A DNA stretch of 64,000 nucleotides. Origin: an uncultured Bacteroidota bacterium. GTDB taxonomy: Bacteria; Bacteroidota; Bacteroidia; B-17B0; Aurantibacillaceae. The stretch spans positions 1-64,000 of the forward strand of contig CAITNS010000015.1 of NCBI GenBank assembly GCA_903893815.1, in the 5' to 3' direction. The position numbers and the translations under genes were made by a program. The notes beneath the pieces are model-generated. The model saw only the letters and a list, made by a program, of their open reading frames with translations, did no database searches and was not told the DNA's origin. Positions 7,063 to 14,618 of this stretch are shown here, one piece after another; position 1 is the first letter of the stretch, and each line of letters begins with the position of its first letter.

Positions 7063-7490
7063 TGGAAAAAGTATTTGTAGACACAGATATAGTTCTTGAC
7101 TTATTAAGTAATCGTGAACCATTTTATTCTCACTCAGCTCAACTGTTTTCTGAAGCAGACAAAGGTAAAATAAGAATACATGTATCATCTTTAACTTTTT
7201 CCAATTTGAATTACATTTTGTCTAGGCAATATTCGGTAGATCAAGCAAGAAAAAAACTTCTTAAATTCAAAACATTAGTTACTGTTTTATCAGTTACAGA
7301 TAAAATTGTTGAACTTGCTCTATCATCAGATTTTAAAGACTTTGAAGATGGGTTACAATATTTTACAGCAATTGAAAACAATTTAAAGACACTATTGACT
7401 AGAAATTTAAAAGATTACAAGACTGCCGACATAACAGTTATGACGGCAGAGCAGTTTTTGAAAGGTAAAAAAAAATATGCCAGCCAGTAA
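7062..7490 (+). CDS. PIN-domain ribonuclease toxin (VapC-like)
   Basis: A 142-residue PIN-domain protein, predicted Mg-dependent ribonuclease and toxin of the pair with the DUF6364 antitoxin. The acidic centre is visible: Asp7 in FVDTDIVLD, Asp96 in DFEDGLQYF, and the TRNLKDY motif at 113-119 that contributes Asn115 and Asp118. These features match the DUF6364-linked PIN family, which has DFEDALQ in place of the usual VapC motif. The final TAA (7488-7490) lies inside the R'' box of the following attC-like site, as for the first caspase-like gene. Confidence 0.88.
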   Translation: MEKVFVDTDIVLDLLSNREPFYSHSAQLFSEADKGKIRIHVSSLTFSNLNYILSRQYSVDQARKKLLKFKTLVTVLSVTDKIVELALSSDFKDFEDGLQYFTAIENNLKTLLTRNLKDYKTADITVMTAEQFLKGKKKYASQ

Positions 7491-7656
7491 CACACGGTTT
7501 GCCTTATTTGGGCGGACATAAAAGCATTTGCAAAAGCGGTAGACAATTAGTTAATTTTCGCTTTGCAAAAGTCCATTAAACATTTATCTTTATTATTAGC
7601 GTTTCGGCAAACAACGGTTTCAAATAGCACTTTCGGTAGCTGCAAAACGTTAGGGG
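7481..7656 (+). repeat. attC-like cassette recombination site 6
   Basis: R''-like CCAGTAAC at 7484-7491 and R'-like GTTAGGGG at 7649-7656. The core stem is strong: TTTGCAAAAGCGGTAG against CGCTTTGCAAAAG. The opening ACACACGGTTTGCC, TTATTTGGGCGGACAT and TTTCGGCAAACAACGGTTTC nearly repeat site 2. The GTTACTGG expected at the start of the toxin-antitoxin cassette was not found, so that boundary has decayed. Confidence 0.68.
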
Positions 7657-7685
7657 TAATGACATGAAAAACCCGAAATGATAAC

Positions 7686-7713
7686 TAAAGATAAGAATTA
7701 ATTCTTATCTTTA
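7686..7713 (+). promoter_or_regulatory. Perfect 28-bp palindrome, probable operator
   Basis: Half-site TAAAGATAAGAATT is followed directly by its exact reverse complement, ending 5 bp before the ATG of the second GNAT-like gene. The right arm contains TATCTTTA, which resembles the -7 element; the same CTTATCTTTAAA precedes copy 1 (about 2409-2420) without the left arm. A dimeric repressor site overlapping the promoter, possibly bound by the module's own product, is the simplest reading. A hairpin in the mRNA is the alternative. Confidence 0.55.
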
Positions 7714-7718
7714 AATGT

Positions 7719-8246
7719 ATGAAAAAGCAGACAAAATATCGTAATGACTTTATCATTGACCGACTTACAAATTCAATACGGAATTGTATTTCGGGCGACA
7801 GCTTACCTACAGAAGTTTTACTATTATCAAAAGAAGACCTTAAACAGGTTCAGATTAAAAACGGATGGTTATTTAATTGGCATTCAGAATTGGTCTTGCC
7901 CGACAGGGAAGTTTATAAATTGACAGTTGTAAACAATATACATATTGTTCAAGGAATAACAAGTTTAACTATAAGGCCAGACCACATTTTTATACACTTA
8001 ATAGAAAACGCAACTTTCAATAAAGGGAAGGGAAAAGTTTACGAAGGAGTTGCAGGAAATCTTGTAGCATTCGCTTGTCGACTTTCATTCCAAAGAGGTA
8101 GTGAGGGTTTTGTTTCATTTCACGCTAAGACAAAATTAATAGACCATTATGTTGAATCTCTCGGCGCATATCATTATGGCAATCATCTTATGGTTATTGA
8201 CACTGAGGCAGCATTAAAATTAGTTGACAAATATTTTAAATCATAA
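7719..8246 (+). CDS. GNAT-like cassette protein, copy 2
   Basis: A 175-residue homologue of the gene at 2424-2951, collinear over its full length with no gaps needed. Shared blocks are LTNSI (16-20), NGWxFNW (48-54), YEGVxGNLVAFACR (about 109-122), GSEGFVSF, HY-ESLGA and the final EAALKLVDKYFK. The YEGVAGNLVAFA to HYVESLGA segment is the GNAT-like part. It starts with ATG just behind a perfect palindrome and is followed after 4 bp by the second small partner gene. Cassette boundaries are GTTAGGGG at 7649 and ACCCCTA at 8395. Same uncertainty of function as copy 1. Confidence 0.7.
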   Translation: MKKQTKYRNDFIIDRLTNSIRNCISGDSLPTEVLLLSKEDLKQVQIKNGWLFNWHSELVLPDREVYKLTVVNNIHIVQGITSLTIRPDHIFIHLIENATFNKGKGKVYEGVAGNLVAFACRLSFQRGSEGFVSFHAKTKLIDHYVESLGAYHYGNHLMVIDTEAALKLVDKYFKS

Positions 8247-8250
8247 TCAC

Positions 8251-8382
8251 ATGAAAAAGAAAACCCAAGAACTTGATGTAGACTTTATACAAAGCAAACC
8301 ATTGACTAAAGACGAGGAGCAAAAATTAAGTGAATATATCAAAAAACTTAAAGAGAAAACTGCGAATAAAAAAGCTGCCTAG
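8251..8382 (+). CDS. Tiny charged partner of GNAT-like protein, copy 2
   Basis: A 43-residue ORF starting 4 bp after the GNAT-like gene. It matches the 49-residue ORF at 2948-3097 in layout: MKKK start, LDVDF, a PLTKDE motif, SEYIKKLKEK and a Lys/Ala-rich end (NKKAA against KRIAA). Conservation of so short an ORF in the same place behind both copies is good evidence that it is translated. Function unknown. Confidence 0.68.
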   Translation: MKKKTQELDVDFIQSKPLTKDEEQKLSEYIKKLKEKTANKKAA

Positions 8383-8394
8383 AATAAGCCACAT

Positions 8395-8545
8395 ACCCCT
8401 ATCAGTAACTCCTATGTAAAGCAGCAAAAGTGTTCAACAAAATTCGGAAGCAACGCTACACCTCTTTAAAATAGAGAGAAATTCGGCCGAGCGGAGGCTT
8501 GAGCGTTTCTCTTTGTTTGAAAGAGGAAATTCTTGAACACAGAAT
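8395..8545 (+). repeat. attC-like terminal site 7 of the cassette array
   Basis: ACCCCTA at 8395-8401 is the complement of the TAGGGGT that opens this cassette, followed by CAGTAAC (8403-8409). A long imperfect hairpin follows: GTGTTCAA (8430-8437) with TTGAACAC (8534-8541), inside it CTCTTT with AAAGAG and AGAGAAA with TTTCTCT. No clear R' GTTA box ends it, so the array seems to stop here. AACTCCTATG at 8407-8416 is the complement of CATAGGAGTT just after site 4. Confidence 0.5.
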
Positions 8546-8759
8546 TTACCAACCAATAATTTTATTCAATTTTTTCTTTTTGCTCTCACTCCTATTTGTA
8601 GTCCGATAGAATTTCTATCAGCTAGCAGCATATATTATTCAATAAGAAAATAAACGCTTTCTGCTAACCTATGTAGTCATTTTCTGCTACCGGAAACCAT
8701 TCGGCTCTCGAGCGCATTAGAGAACCGAAGTACGAGTTGTGTTATTGTTTAATTTTTTC
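8546..8759. other. Non-coding stretch after the cassette array
   Basis: No gene is seen. Short palindromes are present (GATAGAATTTCTATC near 8606; TTCGGCTCTC against GAGAACCGAA near 8700-8730). It may be the decayed junction between cassette array and core chromosome. Confidence 0.4.
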
Positions 8760-8900
8760 AACCACATAGATACATAGGTTTATTTAGCGTATGCAAAAGG
8801 AGAAAAATAGACAGTTTCGCTGTTTCATAGGATTCTATGTTAAAACGAAGTTTTCTATACTAAACTTATTCTTGTTTTAGTTCTATGTTTCTATGTGGTT
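8760..8900. repeat. Short element with 18-bp terminal inverted repeats, copy 1
   Basis: Left end AACCACATAGATACATAG at 8760-8777 and right end CTATGTTTCTATGTGGTT at 8883-8900 are inverted repeats with one mismatch. The 141-bp element has no ORF. A second copy with the same ends and different interior lies at 40327-40472. Looks like a MITE or a structured interspersed repeat. It abuts the promoter region of the phosphodiesterase gene. Confidence 0.6.
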
Positions 8901-8951
8901 AATTTTTTACAACTACCTTTTTGTAATTCTAATTATTACTTTTACAATAAC

Positions 8952-9812
8952 ATGTTAAGATTCCTAACCATACTCCTGTTACTCTCTTGCATTTCTTGCA
9001 AAAAAGATCCCGCTACTTTTCATTTAGAAAATTTGAATAATAATGAAATTGGTTGTTTTGGTCATGCAGGTATGGGCTTTTACTCAGCTTATCCTGTTAA
9101 TTCTTGGCCCGGATTTGCATCTTGTTTAAACCGCGGTGCTGATGGAACCGAAATGGATATTCACATGACAAAAGACAGTGTGCTTGTGATTACCCATAGT
9201 AGTAATTTACAAGACAATACTTCTTGTTCAGGAGCTATTAAAGATATGAATTGGGCTGACATGAATAACTGTAAAGTGCAATCCAATTTTTTTAAAAACT
9301 CAAAATTACTTTCGCTCGAAGAGTTTATTGAGAAAATCCCTCATCCTAAAAACTACACCTTTACCTGGGATATTAAACTATCTGATTTTAATCAAGCCTA
9401 TTATGGCGTATATGCTCGTGCAATAGTTAACACCATCAATAAATATGATTTAAATGAACATGTGTTTATCGAAAATCCTTTTGCTGATTTTTTAATAGTG
9501 ATAAAGGATAAAAAAAACAATACCCATTTATTTATTTTAGCCGAAGATTTTGAGGAAGGTTTGCAACAAGTAAAACAACATGATTTTTTTGGTGTATCGA
9601 TGAACACGAATAAAGTAAGCGCAGAGCAAGTAAAGCAAGCTCACAACAACAATATACGTGTTACTATTTATGGCGTATTAACCGAAAAAGAAAATTATGC
9701 TGCTGTTGAAAAATGTCCCGACTTTATGCAAACCGATGATATCAATTATCTTTTAAAGATTTTTCAAAAATATAATAAAGGAAAAGGGTTTTTGTATGAT
9801 GTGACGAAGTAG
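8952..9812 (+). CDS. Glycerophosphodiester phosphodiesterase family lipoprotein
   Basis: A secreted GDPD-family TIM-barrel enzyme, expected to hydrolyse glycerophosphodiesters to glycerol 3-phosphate and an alcohol. The start is the ATG at 8952, which gives MLRFLTILLLLSCISCKK, a lipoprotein signal; a longer frame from 8895 adds a non-signal extension lying in the repeat-flanking DNA. Motifs: GHAGMGF (place of HRG), GADGTEMDIHMTKD with the metal-binding Glu and Asp, VITHS with the catalytic His, and TFTWDIK. The first His-Arg pair is replaced by GHAG, a common variant. First core gene after the cassette array; it converges on rnc with only 4 bp between stops. Confidence 0.82.
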   Translation: MLRFLTILLLLSCISCKKDPATFHLENLNNNEIGCFGHAGMGFYSAYPVNSWPGFASCLNRGADGTEMDIHMTKDSVLVITHSSNLQDNTSCSGAIKDMNWADMNNCKVQSNFFKNSKLLSLEEFIEKIPHPKNYTFTWDIKLSDFNQAYYGVYARAIVNTINKYDLNEHVFIENPFADFLIVIKDKKNNTHLFILAEDFEEGLQQVKQHDFFGVSMNTNKVSAEQVKQAHNNNIRVTIYGVLTEKENYAAVEKCPDFMQTDDINYLLKIFQKYNKGKGFLYDVTK

Positions 9813-9816
9813 AAAA

Positions 9817-10551
9817 CTAATTCTCACTTAATTTTTGCAATTTCTCCAACACAATTTGCGCCACTCTTTGCTCCGCTACTTTTTTGGATTTGTGCTCAAA
9901 CACAGCTTGTTCAACACCATCAATAGATAGTTGAATGGAGTAGGTTTTTTCTCTGCCGTTGTGCTCTTCTTTTAGGATGGTATATTCAAATTGTTTCTTT
10001 TGGCGCTGCATCATAATTTGAAACTGCGATTTATAATCGGTATCATTTTGCAATAATTCGTTTATATCCAAATGAACTTTGATGATATTATTTAAAATAA
10101 ATTTTTTTGTTTTTTCAAATCCTTTATCAATAAAAACTGCACCTATAAAGGCTTCAAAAGCATCGCCGTAGGCGCTAGAACTTAGTTTTTCCTTTTTGGT
10201 TAAACGAGAGTTTAATAACGTATCAAAACCAAATTTTTTAGAGAGGGCAAATAAATTTTGTCCGTTTACAATACGGCTTCGCATTTGCGTTAAAAAACCT
10301 TCGTCTTTTTTAGGAAATAATTTAAATAAATATTCAGCCACTACAGCGCCTAAAATAGCGTCGCCCAAAAACTCTAAGCGTTCGTTACTTTGTTGATGTT
10401 CATTAATTTCGCTGGATGAAGAGCTATGCCTAAAGGCTTGTTTATACAATGCCAAATTATCAGGATAAAATCCTAAGATGTTTTTGAGCTTTTGTTTAAA
10501 CTCTTTGTCTTTTTTTGAGAGGGGTGTTAATGCTGATAAAAGTTTTATCAA
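9817..10551 (-). CDS. rnc: Ribonuclease III
   Basis: A 244-residue RNase III that cuts double-stranded RNA in rRNA processing and mRNA turnover. The signature ERLEFLGDAIL is at residues 57-67, with the second acidic cluster in YGDAFEAFIGAVF. A double-stranded RNA-binding domain fills about residues 170-240 (DYKSQFQIMMQRQ, HKSKKVAEQRVAQ). It lies directly after fabF on the same strand (9-bp gap), giving the acpP-fabF-rnc order typical of Bacteroidota. Confidence 0.97.
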   Translation of the reverse strand: MIKLLSALTPLSKKDKEFKQKLKNILGFYPDNLALYKQAFRHSSSSSEINEHQQSNERLEFLGDAILGAVVAEYLFKLFPKKDEGFLTQMRSRIVNGQNLFALSKKFGFDTLLNSRLTKKEKLSSSAYGDAFEAFIGAVFIDKGFEKTKKFILNNIIKVHLDINELLQNDTDYKSQFQIMMQRQKKQFEYTILKEEHNGREKTYSIQLSIDGVEQAVFEHKSKKVAEQRVAQIVLEKLQKLSEN

Positions 10552-10560
10552 AACACTAAA

Positions 10561-11814
10561 TTAAGCGGTGTATTTTTTTACAACAACCGCTGCATTATGT
10601 CCACCAAAACCAAAAGTATTACTTATAGCAACATTAATAGTACGTTTTTGAGCCTTATTAAACGTTAAGTTTAATTTAGGGTCAATTTCAGGATCAACAT
10701 TCACGTGGTTAATGGTTGGAGGAGCAATATCATTTTGCACCGCTAAAACCGTTGCAATAGCTTCTACAGCTCCAGCAGCACCTAATAAATGGCCTGTCAT
10801 TGATTTTGTAGAGCTGATATTCATTTTATAAGCTTGCTCACCAAAAATATTGGTAATGGCTTTTAACTCAGCGCCATCGCCTAATGGTGTACTAGTACCG
10901 TGTGTATTAATATAATCTACTTCGTTTGGAGAAATTCCAGCATCTTCTAAAGCACGCTTCATTACTAAAGTTGCACCTAAACCTTCTGGATGTGGAGCAG
11001 TAATATGGTAAGCGTCGCCGCTCATACCACCACCAATAATCTCCGCATAAATTTTTGCACCACGTGCTAAAGCGTGTTCTAATTCTTCTAAAACTAAACA
11101 AGCACCACCTTCGCCTAACACAAAACCATCACGTTCCTTATCATAAGGACGAGAAGCTGTTTCAGGAGATTCGTTACGAGTACTCATAGCTTGGCAAGCA
11201 TTAAAACCACCTATGCCACTTTCGTTAATCGCCGCTTCAGATCCACCTGTAATAATAGCGTTAGCTCTACCTAAACGAATGTAGGTAAAAGCGTCGATTA
11301 AAGCAGTGGTTGAAGATGCACAAGCCGAAACGGTTGTAAAGTTTGGCCCTCTAAATCCAAAACGAATAGAAATATGCCCAGAGCATATATCAGCAATCAT
11401 TTTAGGAATAAAGAATGGATTAAAACGAGGTGTTCCATCGCCTTTGGCAAAATTAAAAGTTTCTGTTTGGAAAGTATCTAAACCTCCAATACCAGAACCC
11501 CAAATAACGCCAATTTCATTTTTATCAATACCTTCAGCGTCAATTCCAGAATCTTTTACTGCTTGCACCGAAGCAGCAATTCCGTAATGAGAAAAAGCAT
11601 CTAAACGTTGCGCTTCTTTTCTATCAAAATAATCTTCAAGTTTAAAACCTTTTACTTCGCAAGCAAAGTGTGTTTTAAATTTAGATGCATCAAAACGTGT
11701 AATAGGTGCGGCACCACTAACGCCGTTAATGATATTTGTCCAATAATCGTTAACATTACTGCCCAAAGGTGTAACAGCACCAAGTCCCGTAACTACTACG
11801 CGCTTAAATTGCAT
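10561..11814 (-). CDS. fabF: 3-oxoacyl-ACP synthase II
   Basis: A 417-residue condensing enzyme of fatty-acid elongation. The catalytic triad is visible: Cys165 in VSACASST, His305 in NTHGTSTPLGD and His342 in MTGHLLGAAG. Full family length with the glycine-rich C-terminal FGFGGHNA. It is second in the acpP-fabF-rnc operon and uses the acyl carrier protein encoded 28 bp upstream as substrate carrier. Confidence 0.97.
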   Translation of the reverse strand: MQFKRVVVTGLGAVTPLGSNVNDYWTNIINGVSGAAPITRFDASKFKTHFACEVKGFKLEDYFDRKEAQRLDAFSHYGIAASVQAVKDSGIDAEGIDKNEIGVIWGSGIGGLDTFQTETFNFAKGDGTPRFNPFFIPKMIADICSGHISIRFGFRGPNFTTVSACASSTTALIDAFTYIRLGRANAIITGGSEAAINESGIGGFNACQAMSTRNESPETASRPYDKERDGFVLGEGGACLVLEELEHALARGAKIYAEIIGGGMSGDAYHITAPHPEGLGATLVMKRALEDAGISPNEVDYINTHGTSTPLGDGAELKAITNIFGEQAYKMNISSTKSMTGHLLGAAGAVEAIATVLAVQNDIAPPTINHVNVDPEIDPKLNLTFNKAQKRTINVAISNTFGFGGHNAAVVVKKYTA

Positions 11815-11842
11815 AAAGAATAATTTTTAAAAAGTAAAGTTC

Positions 11843-12082
11843 TTAGTTTTTTGCGTTTGCTTCAATATAAGAGATAGCATCTCCTACAGTAGCAATTTTT
11901 TCAGCTTGATCGTCTGGAATAGCGATATTAAATTCTTTTTCAAATTCCATGATTAATTCTACTGTATCTAAAGAATCTGCTCCTAAGTCGTTTGTGAAAC
12001 TTGCAGTTGGAGTTACTTCTTTTTCTTCTACACCTAATTTATCTACGATGATAGATTTTACTTTTGATGAAATGTCTGACAT
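11843..12082 (-). CDS. acpP: Acyl carrier protein
   Basis: A 79-residue acidic helical carrier protein. Ser37 in [11 protein letters not shown] is the 4'-phosphopantetheine attachment site. It heads the acpP-fabF-rnc operon, behind a good promoter (12108-12137). Full length and typical. Confidence 0.97.
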   Translation of the reverse strand: MSDISSKVKSIIVDKLGVEEKEVTPTASFTNDLGADSLDTVELIMEFEKEFNIAIPDDQAEKIATVGDAISYIEANAKN

Positions 12083-12107
12083 TGTGTTTTAGTTTTTAAA
12101 TTCGGGA

Positions 12108-12137
12108 CAAAGATAGTTGTATGAATTAAAAAACAAA
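12108..12137 (-). promoter_or_regulatory. Promoter of the acpP-fabF-rnc operon
   Basis: On the minus strand TTTG (12137-12134), an 18-base spacer and TATCTTTG (12115-12108) match the Bacteroidota consensus. The -7 element ends 25 bp before the acpP ATG. Confidence 0.65.
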
Positions 12138-12261
12138 AAAAAAAGACATTTAGTAATTAACTGTTTATCAAACAATTAATTAAAAAACATCTTTTTTTAC
12201 CAACTGATAATTGTAATTCACGAATAAAAAGCGGCTTTTTAACAAATTCAATAATTTAAAT

Positions 12262-12519
12262 TTAGGCCGATTTTTTAATCACACGGTGATGATGATGGCG
12301 ATGAGAAATTGGTCGCACGCTGTTTTTTTCGTTTTTTTCATCTTCTTTTTCGTATTTCTTTGCAATTTTTAAAATAAAAAAAGCCAATACGCCAATGCCA
12401 ATTACCCAAGCAATGATAAAAAAACTTGCCTGACTGTCCTCAATAAGGTTATTGTAAATTTTAGTGAAAAAATTTGATGAGCCTTGAGCCTTTGCACAAA
12501 TTGAGAGCGATAATACCAT
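12262..12519 (-). CDS. Small membrane protein with His-rich tail, possibly frameshifted at its start
   Basis: An 85-residue protein, not recognised. It reads SICAKAQG (a signal-peptide cleavage-like site) near residue 12, one transmembrane helix at about 33-51 (FFIIAWVIGIGVLAFFIL), then charged residues and a tail with RPISHRHHHHR. The signal sequence is short and lacks basic residues. In the +1 frame just upstream an ATG at 12568 gives a Lys-rich start and a hydrophobic stretch (KKGILLTYGIIALNLC) that would complete a normal signal peptide if one base were gained or lost near 12485. So the true gene may start at 12568. Role unknown. Confidence 0.5.
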   Translation of the reverse strand: MVLSLSICAKAQGSSNFFTKIYNNLIEDSQASFFIIAWVIGIGVLAFFILKIAKKYEKEDEKNEKNSVRPISHRHHHHRVIKKSA

Positions 12520-12699
12520 ATGTCAGTAAAATGCCCTTTTTTTCTAAATCTTTAATTGTTGTTGCCATAATTTTAAAAAATTATGTTTTTCAATTTAAAG
12601 TAGCGGACAATTTATGAGTTGAAAAACGATTAAACGTTAATTTCGGGGGGTCTTTGATTGGTCTTACGATTAAAGTCATCTTTAGTTTCGTTAATATTA

Positions 12700-12731
12700 T
12701 TTGGTTTTTAAGAAAGAAGTGATTATATTTG
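12700..12731 (+). promoter_or_regulatory. Promoter of the rimP-nusA-infB operon
   Basis: TTTG at 12700-12703, exactly 20 bases, then TATATTTG at 12724-12731. This is a full match to the Bacteroidota promoter. The predicted transcript begins near 12738, leaving a leader of about 57 bases that contains a terminator-like hairpin. Confidence 0.75.
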
Positions 12732-12761
12732 TACCCGAAAATTAGATGATAGAAAAGATGA

Positions 12762-12783
12762 GGGACCGATAAGTCCCTTTTTT
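12762..12783 (+). terminator. Terminator-like hairpin in the rimP-nusA-infB leader (possible attenuator)
   Basis: GGGAC at 12762-12766 pairs with GTCCC at 12773-12777 across CGATAA and is followed by TTTTTT. It lies between the promoter and the rimP ATG (12795), not behind a gene, so it would end transcription of its own operon. Since nusA encodes a termination/antitermination factor, feedback control is plausible but inferred. Confidence 0.6.
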
Positions 12784-12794
12784 ATTTTACCAAA

Positions 12795-13259
12795 ATGATA
12801 AAAAAAGAAACAATAGTTAACCTAATCAATGAGCATTTTGCAGGCACCGATAAGTTTTTGGTGGATGTAAAAATCTTGAAAGGAAGTGTGATTGAAATTT
12901 ATATTGATGCGCCAAACCATATTTTAATTGCCGATTGCGTTGCGTTAAGCAGATTTGTAGAAGGTAATTTGGATAGAGAAAAAGAAGATTTTGAATTGCA
13001 AGTGTCTTCGCCAGGAGCAACAGAAGCTTTTAAGGTAGTTTCTCAATATAAAAAGTACGTTGGCACAAAAGTAAAAGTGGTAACTAAAGAAGGTGCAAAG
13101 CACGAAGGAATCTTGATGAGTGCTAATGATAATGAATTTGTGATTGAAGAAACTAGAAGAGAGAAAAAACCAGTAGGAAAAGGAAATCATACCGTAGTAG
13201 AAAATATAACGCTAACATATAATCAAACAAAAGAAACAAAATCAGTATTACCATTTTAA
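12795..13259 (+). CDS. rimP: Ribosome maturation factor RimP
   Basis: A 154-residue RimP needed for 30S subunit maturation. The N-terminal alpha/beta domain contains IEIYIDAPNHILIADCVALSRFVE and the segment FELQVSSPGATEAFK, which corresponds to the usual EVSSPG; the C-terminal SH3-like barrel is KYVGTKVKV to LTYNQTKETK. First gene of the rimP-nusA-infB operon, 12 bp before nusA. Confidence 0.93.
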   Translation: MIKKETIVNLINEHFAGTDKFLVDVKILKGSVIEIYIDAPNHILIADCVALSRFVEGNLDREKEDFELQVSSPGATEAFKVVSQYKKYVGTKVKVVTKEGAKHEGILMSANDNEFVIEETRREKKPVGKGNHTVVENITLTYNQTKETKSVLPF

Positions 13260-13271
13260 AAAAACAAAACA

Positions 13272-14534
13272 ATGGAAAGTGTAAATTTAATTGAATCATT
13301 CTCATTATTTAAAGAAGACAAAAACATTGATCGCGCAACGTTAATGAGCATCATCGAAGATGTATTTCGTGCTATGTTAATCAAAAAATATGGCTCAGAT
13401 AAAAACTTTGATATTATCGTAAATCCTGATAAAGGAGATATCGAAATTTATAAAAACAGAACCATTGTTGACGATGAGTTTGCTGAAGATTCGTTTGATT
13501 ATGATCCAAATAAACACATCAGTTTAACCGCCGCTCATAAAATTGAACCTGATTTCGAAATCGGTGAAGAGGTTACCGAGTTAGTAAAATTAGATGAAAT
13601 TGGTCGTCGTAATGTATTATCAGTTCGTCAAAATTTAGTTCAAAAAATTCTTGAATTAGAAAAAACTAGTATTTATAACAAATACAAAGAACGTGTTGGT
13701 GATATCATCAACGCTGAGGTTTACCAAGTTTGGAAAAAAGAAATTATGTTGTTGGATGATGAAGGCAACGAATTATTATTACCAAAAACAGAACAAATCC
13801 CTTCTGATTTCTTCAAAAAAGGAGATTCTGTAAAAGCTGTAGTTTATAAAGTAGAATTAAAAAACGGAACACCTTCAGTAATCATGTCTCGTACAGCGCC
13901 AACTTTCTTAGAGCGTTTATTTGAAATGGAAGTTCCTGAAGTTTTTGATGGTTTAATTACTATCAAGAAAATTGTTCGTGAACCAGGTGAAAGAGCTAAA
14001 GTAGCTGTTGAATCTTATGATGATAGAATTGACCCAGTTGGAGCTTGTGTTGGTATGAAAGGTTCTCGTATTCACGGTATTGTTCGCGAATTAAAAAATG
14101 AAAATATTGATGTGATTAATTATACATCAAATGCTCAATTATTAATTCAACGTTCATTAAGCCCTGCAAAAGTAACTTCGGTTAAATTAAACGAAGAAAC
14201 AAAACGTGCTGAGGTGTTTTTAAAACCTGATCAAATCTCTTTAGCAATTGGTAAAGGTGGTTTCAATATTAAATTAGCTGGTAAATTAACAGGATACGAA
14301 ATTGATGTATTCCGTGATAACGATGAAGCAGTTGTTGATATTGATGACGTTGACTTGGTAGAATTCTCTGATGAGATTGAAGAATCAGTAATTAATGCAT
14401 TACAAGCAATTGGTTGTGATACAGCAAAATCAGTATTAGAATTAGACGTTGCAGATTTAGTTCGTAGAACAGGATTAACGGAAGATGTGATTGAAGATGT
14501 GAAGCAAGTGTTACAATCTGAGTTCGAAGATTAA
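13272..14534 (+). CDS. nusA: Transcription termination/antitermination factor NusA
   Basis: A 420-residue NusA that binds RNA polymerase and nascent RNA and modulates pausing, termination and antitermination. N-terminal polymerase-binding domain about 1-130, S1 domain about 135-205 (AEVYQVWKKEIMLLDDEGNELLLP), KH1 with GACVGMKGSRIHGIVREL, and KH2 with AIGKGGFNIKLAGKLTGY. A short C-terminal helical region (DIDDVDLVEFSDEIEES to the end) replaces the two acidic repeats of E. coli NusA. Second gene of the operon. Confidence 0.96.
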   Translation: MESVNLIESFSLFKEDKNIDRATLMSIIEDVFRAMLIKKYGSDKNFDIIVNPDKGDIEIYKNRTIVDDEFAEDSFDYDPNKHISLTAAHKIEPDFEIGEEVTELVKLDEIGRRNVLSVRQNLVQKILELEKTSIYNKYKERVGDIINAEVYQVWKKEIMLLDDEGNELLLPKTEQIPSDFFKKGDSVKAVVYKVELKNGTPSVIMSRTAPTFLERLFEMEVPEVFDGLITIKKIVREPGERAKVAVESYDDRIDPVGACVGMKGSRIHGIVRELKNENIDVINYTSNAQLLIQRSLSPAKVTSVKLNEETKRAEVFLKPDQISLAIGKGGFNIKLAGKLTGYEIDVFRDNDEAVVDIDDVDLVEFSDEIEESVINALQAIGCDTAKSVLELDVADLVRRTGLTEDVIEDVKQVLQSEFED

Positions 14535-14618
14535 TAGATTGTTAAGTTTGAAGAGTTAGCTTTCTTTTAGTTAAATAAAAAAGCAATTTTGATACATAAA
14601 AAAGACGAGGAATAAGGT

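Noticed and set aside
1-8950. Search for an integron integrase or other recombinase
   Set aside because: No tyrosine or serine recombinase or transposase frame was found on either strand here or elsewhere in the window, so none is annotated; it may lie to the left of base 1.
8895-8951. Longer start for the phosphodiesterase lipoprotein
   Set aside because: The extra 19 residues precede a perfect lipoprotein signal and are encoded next to the right end of the inverted-repeat element.
10907-11101. Minus-strand frame inside fabF, and other frames inside fabF, infB, rlmN, bamA and the ABC genes
   Set aside because: They overlap strongly supported genes in other frames and show shadow-type composition.
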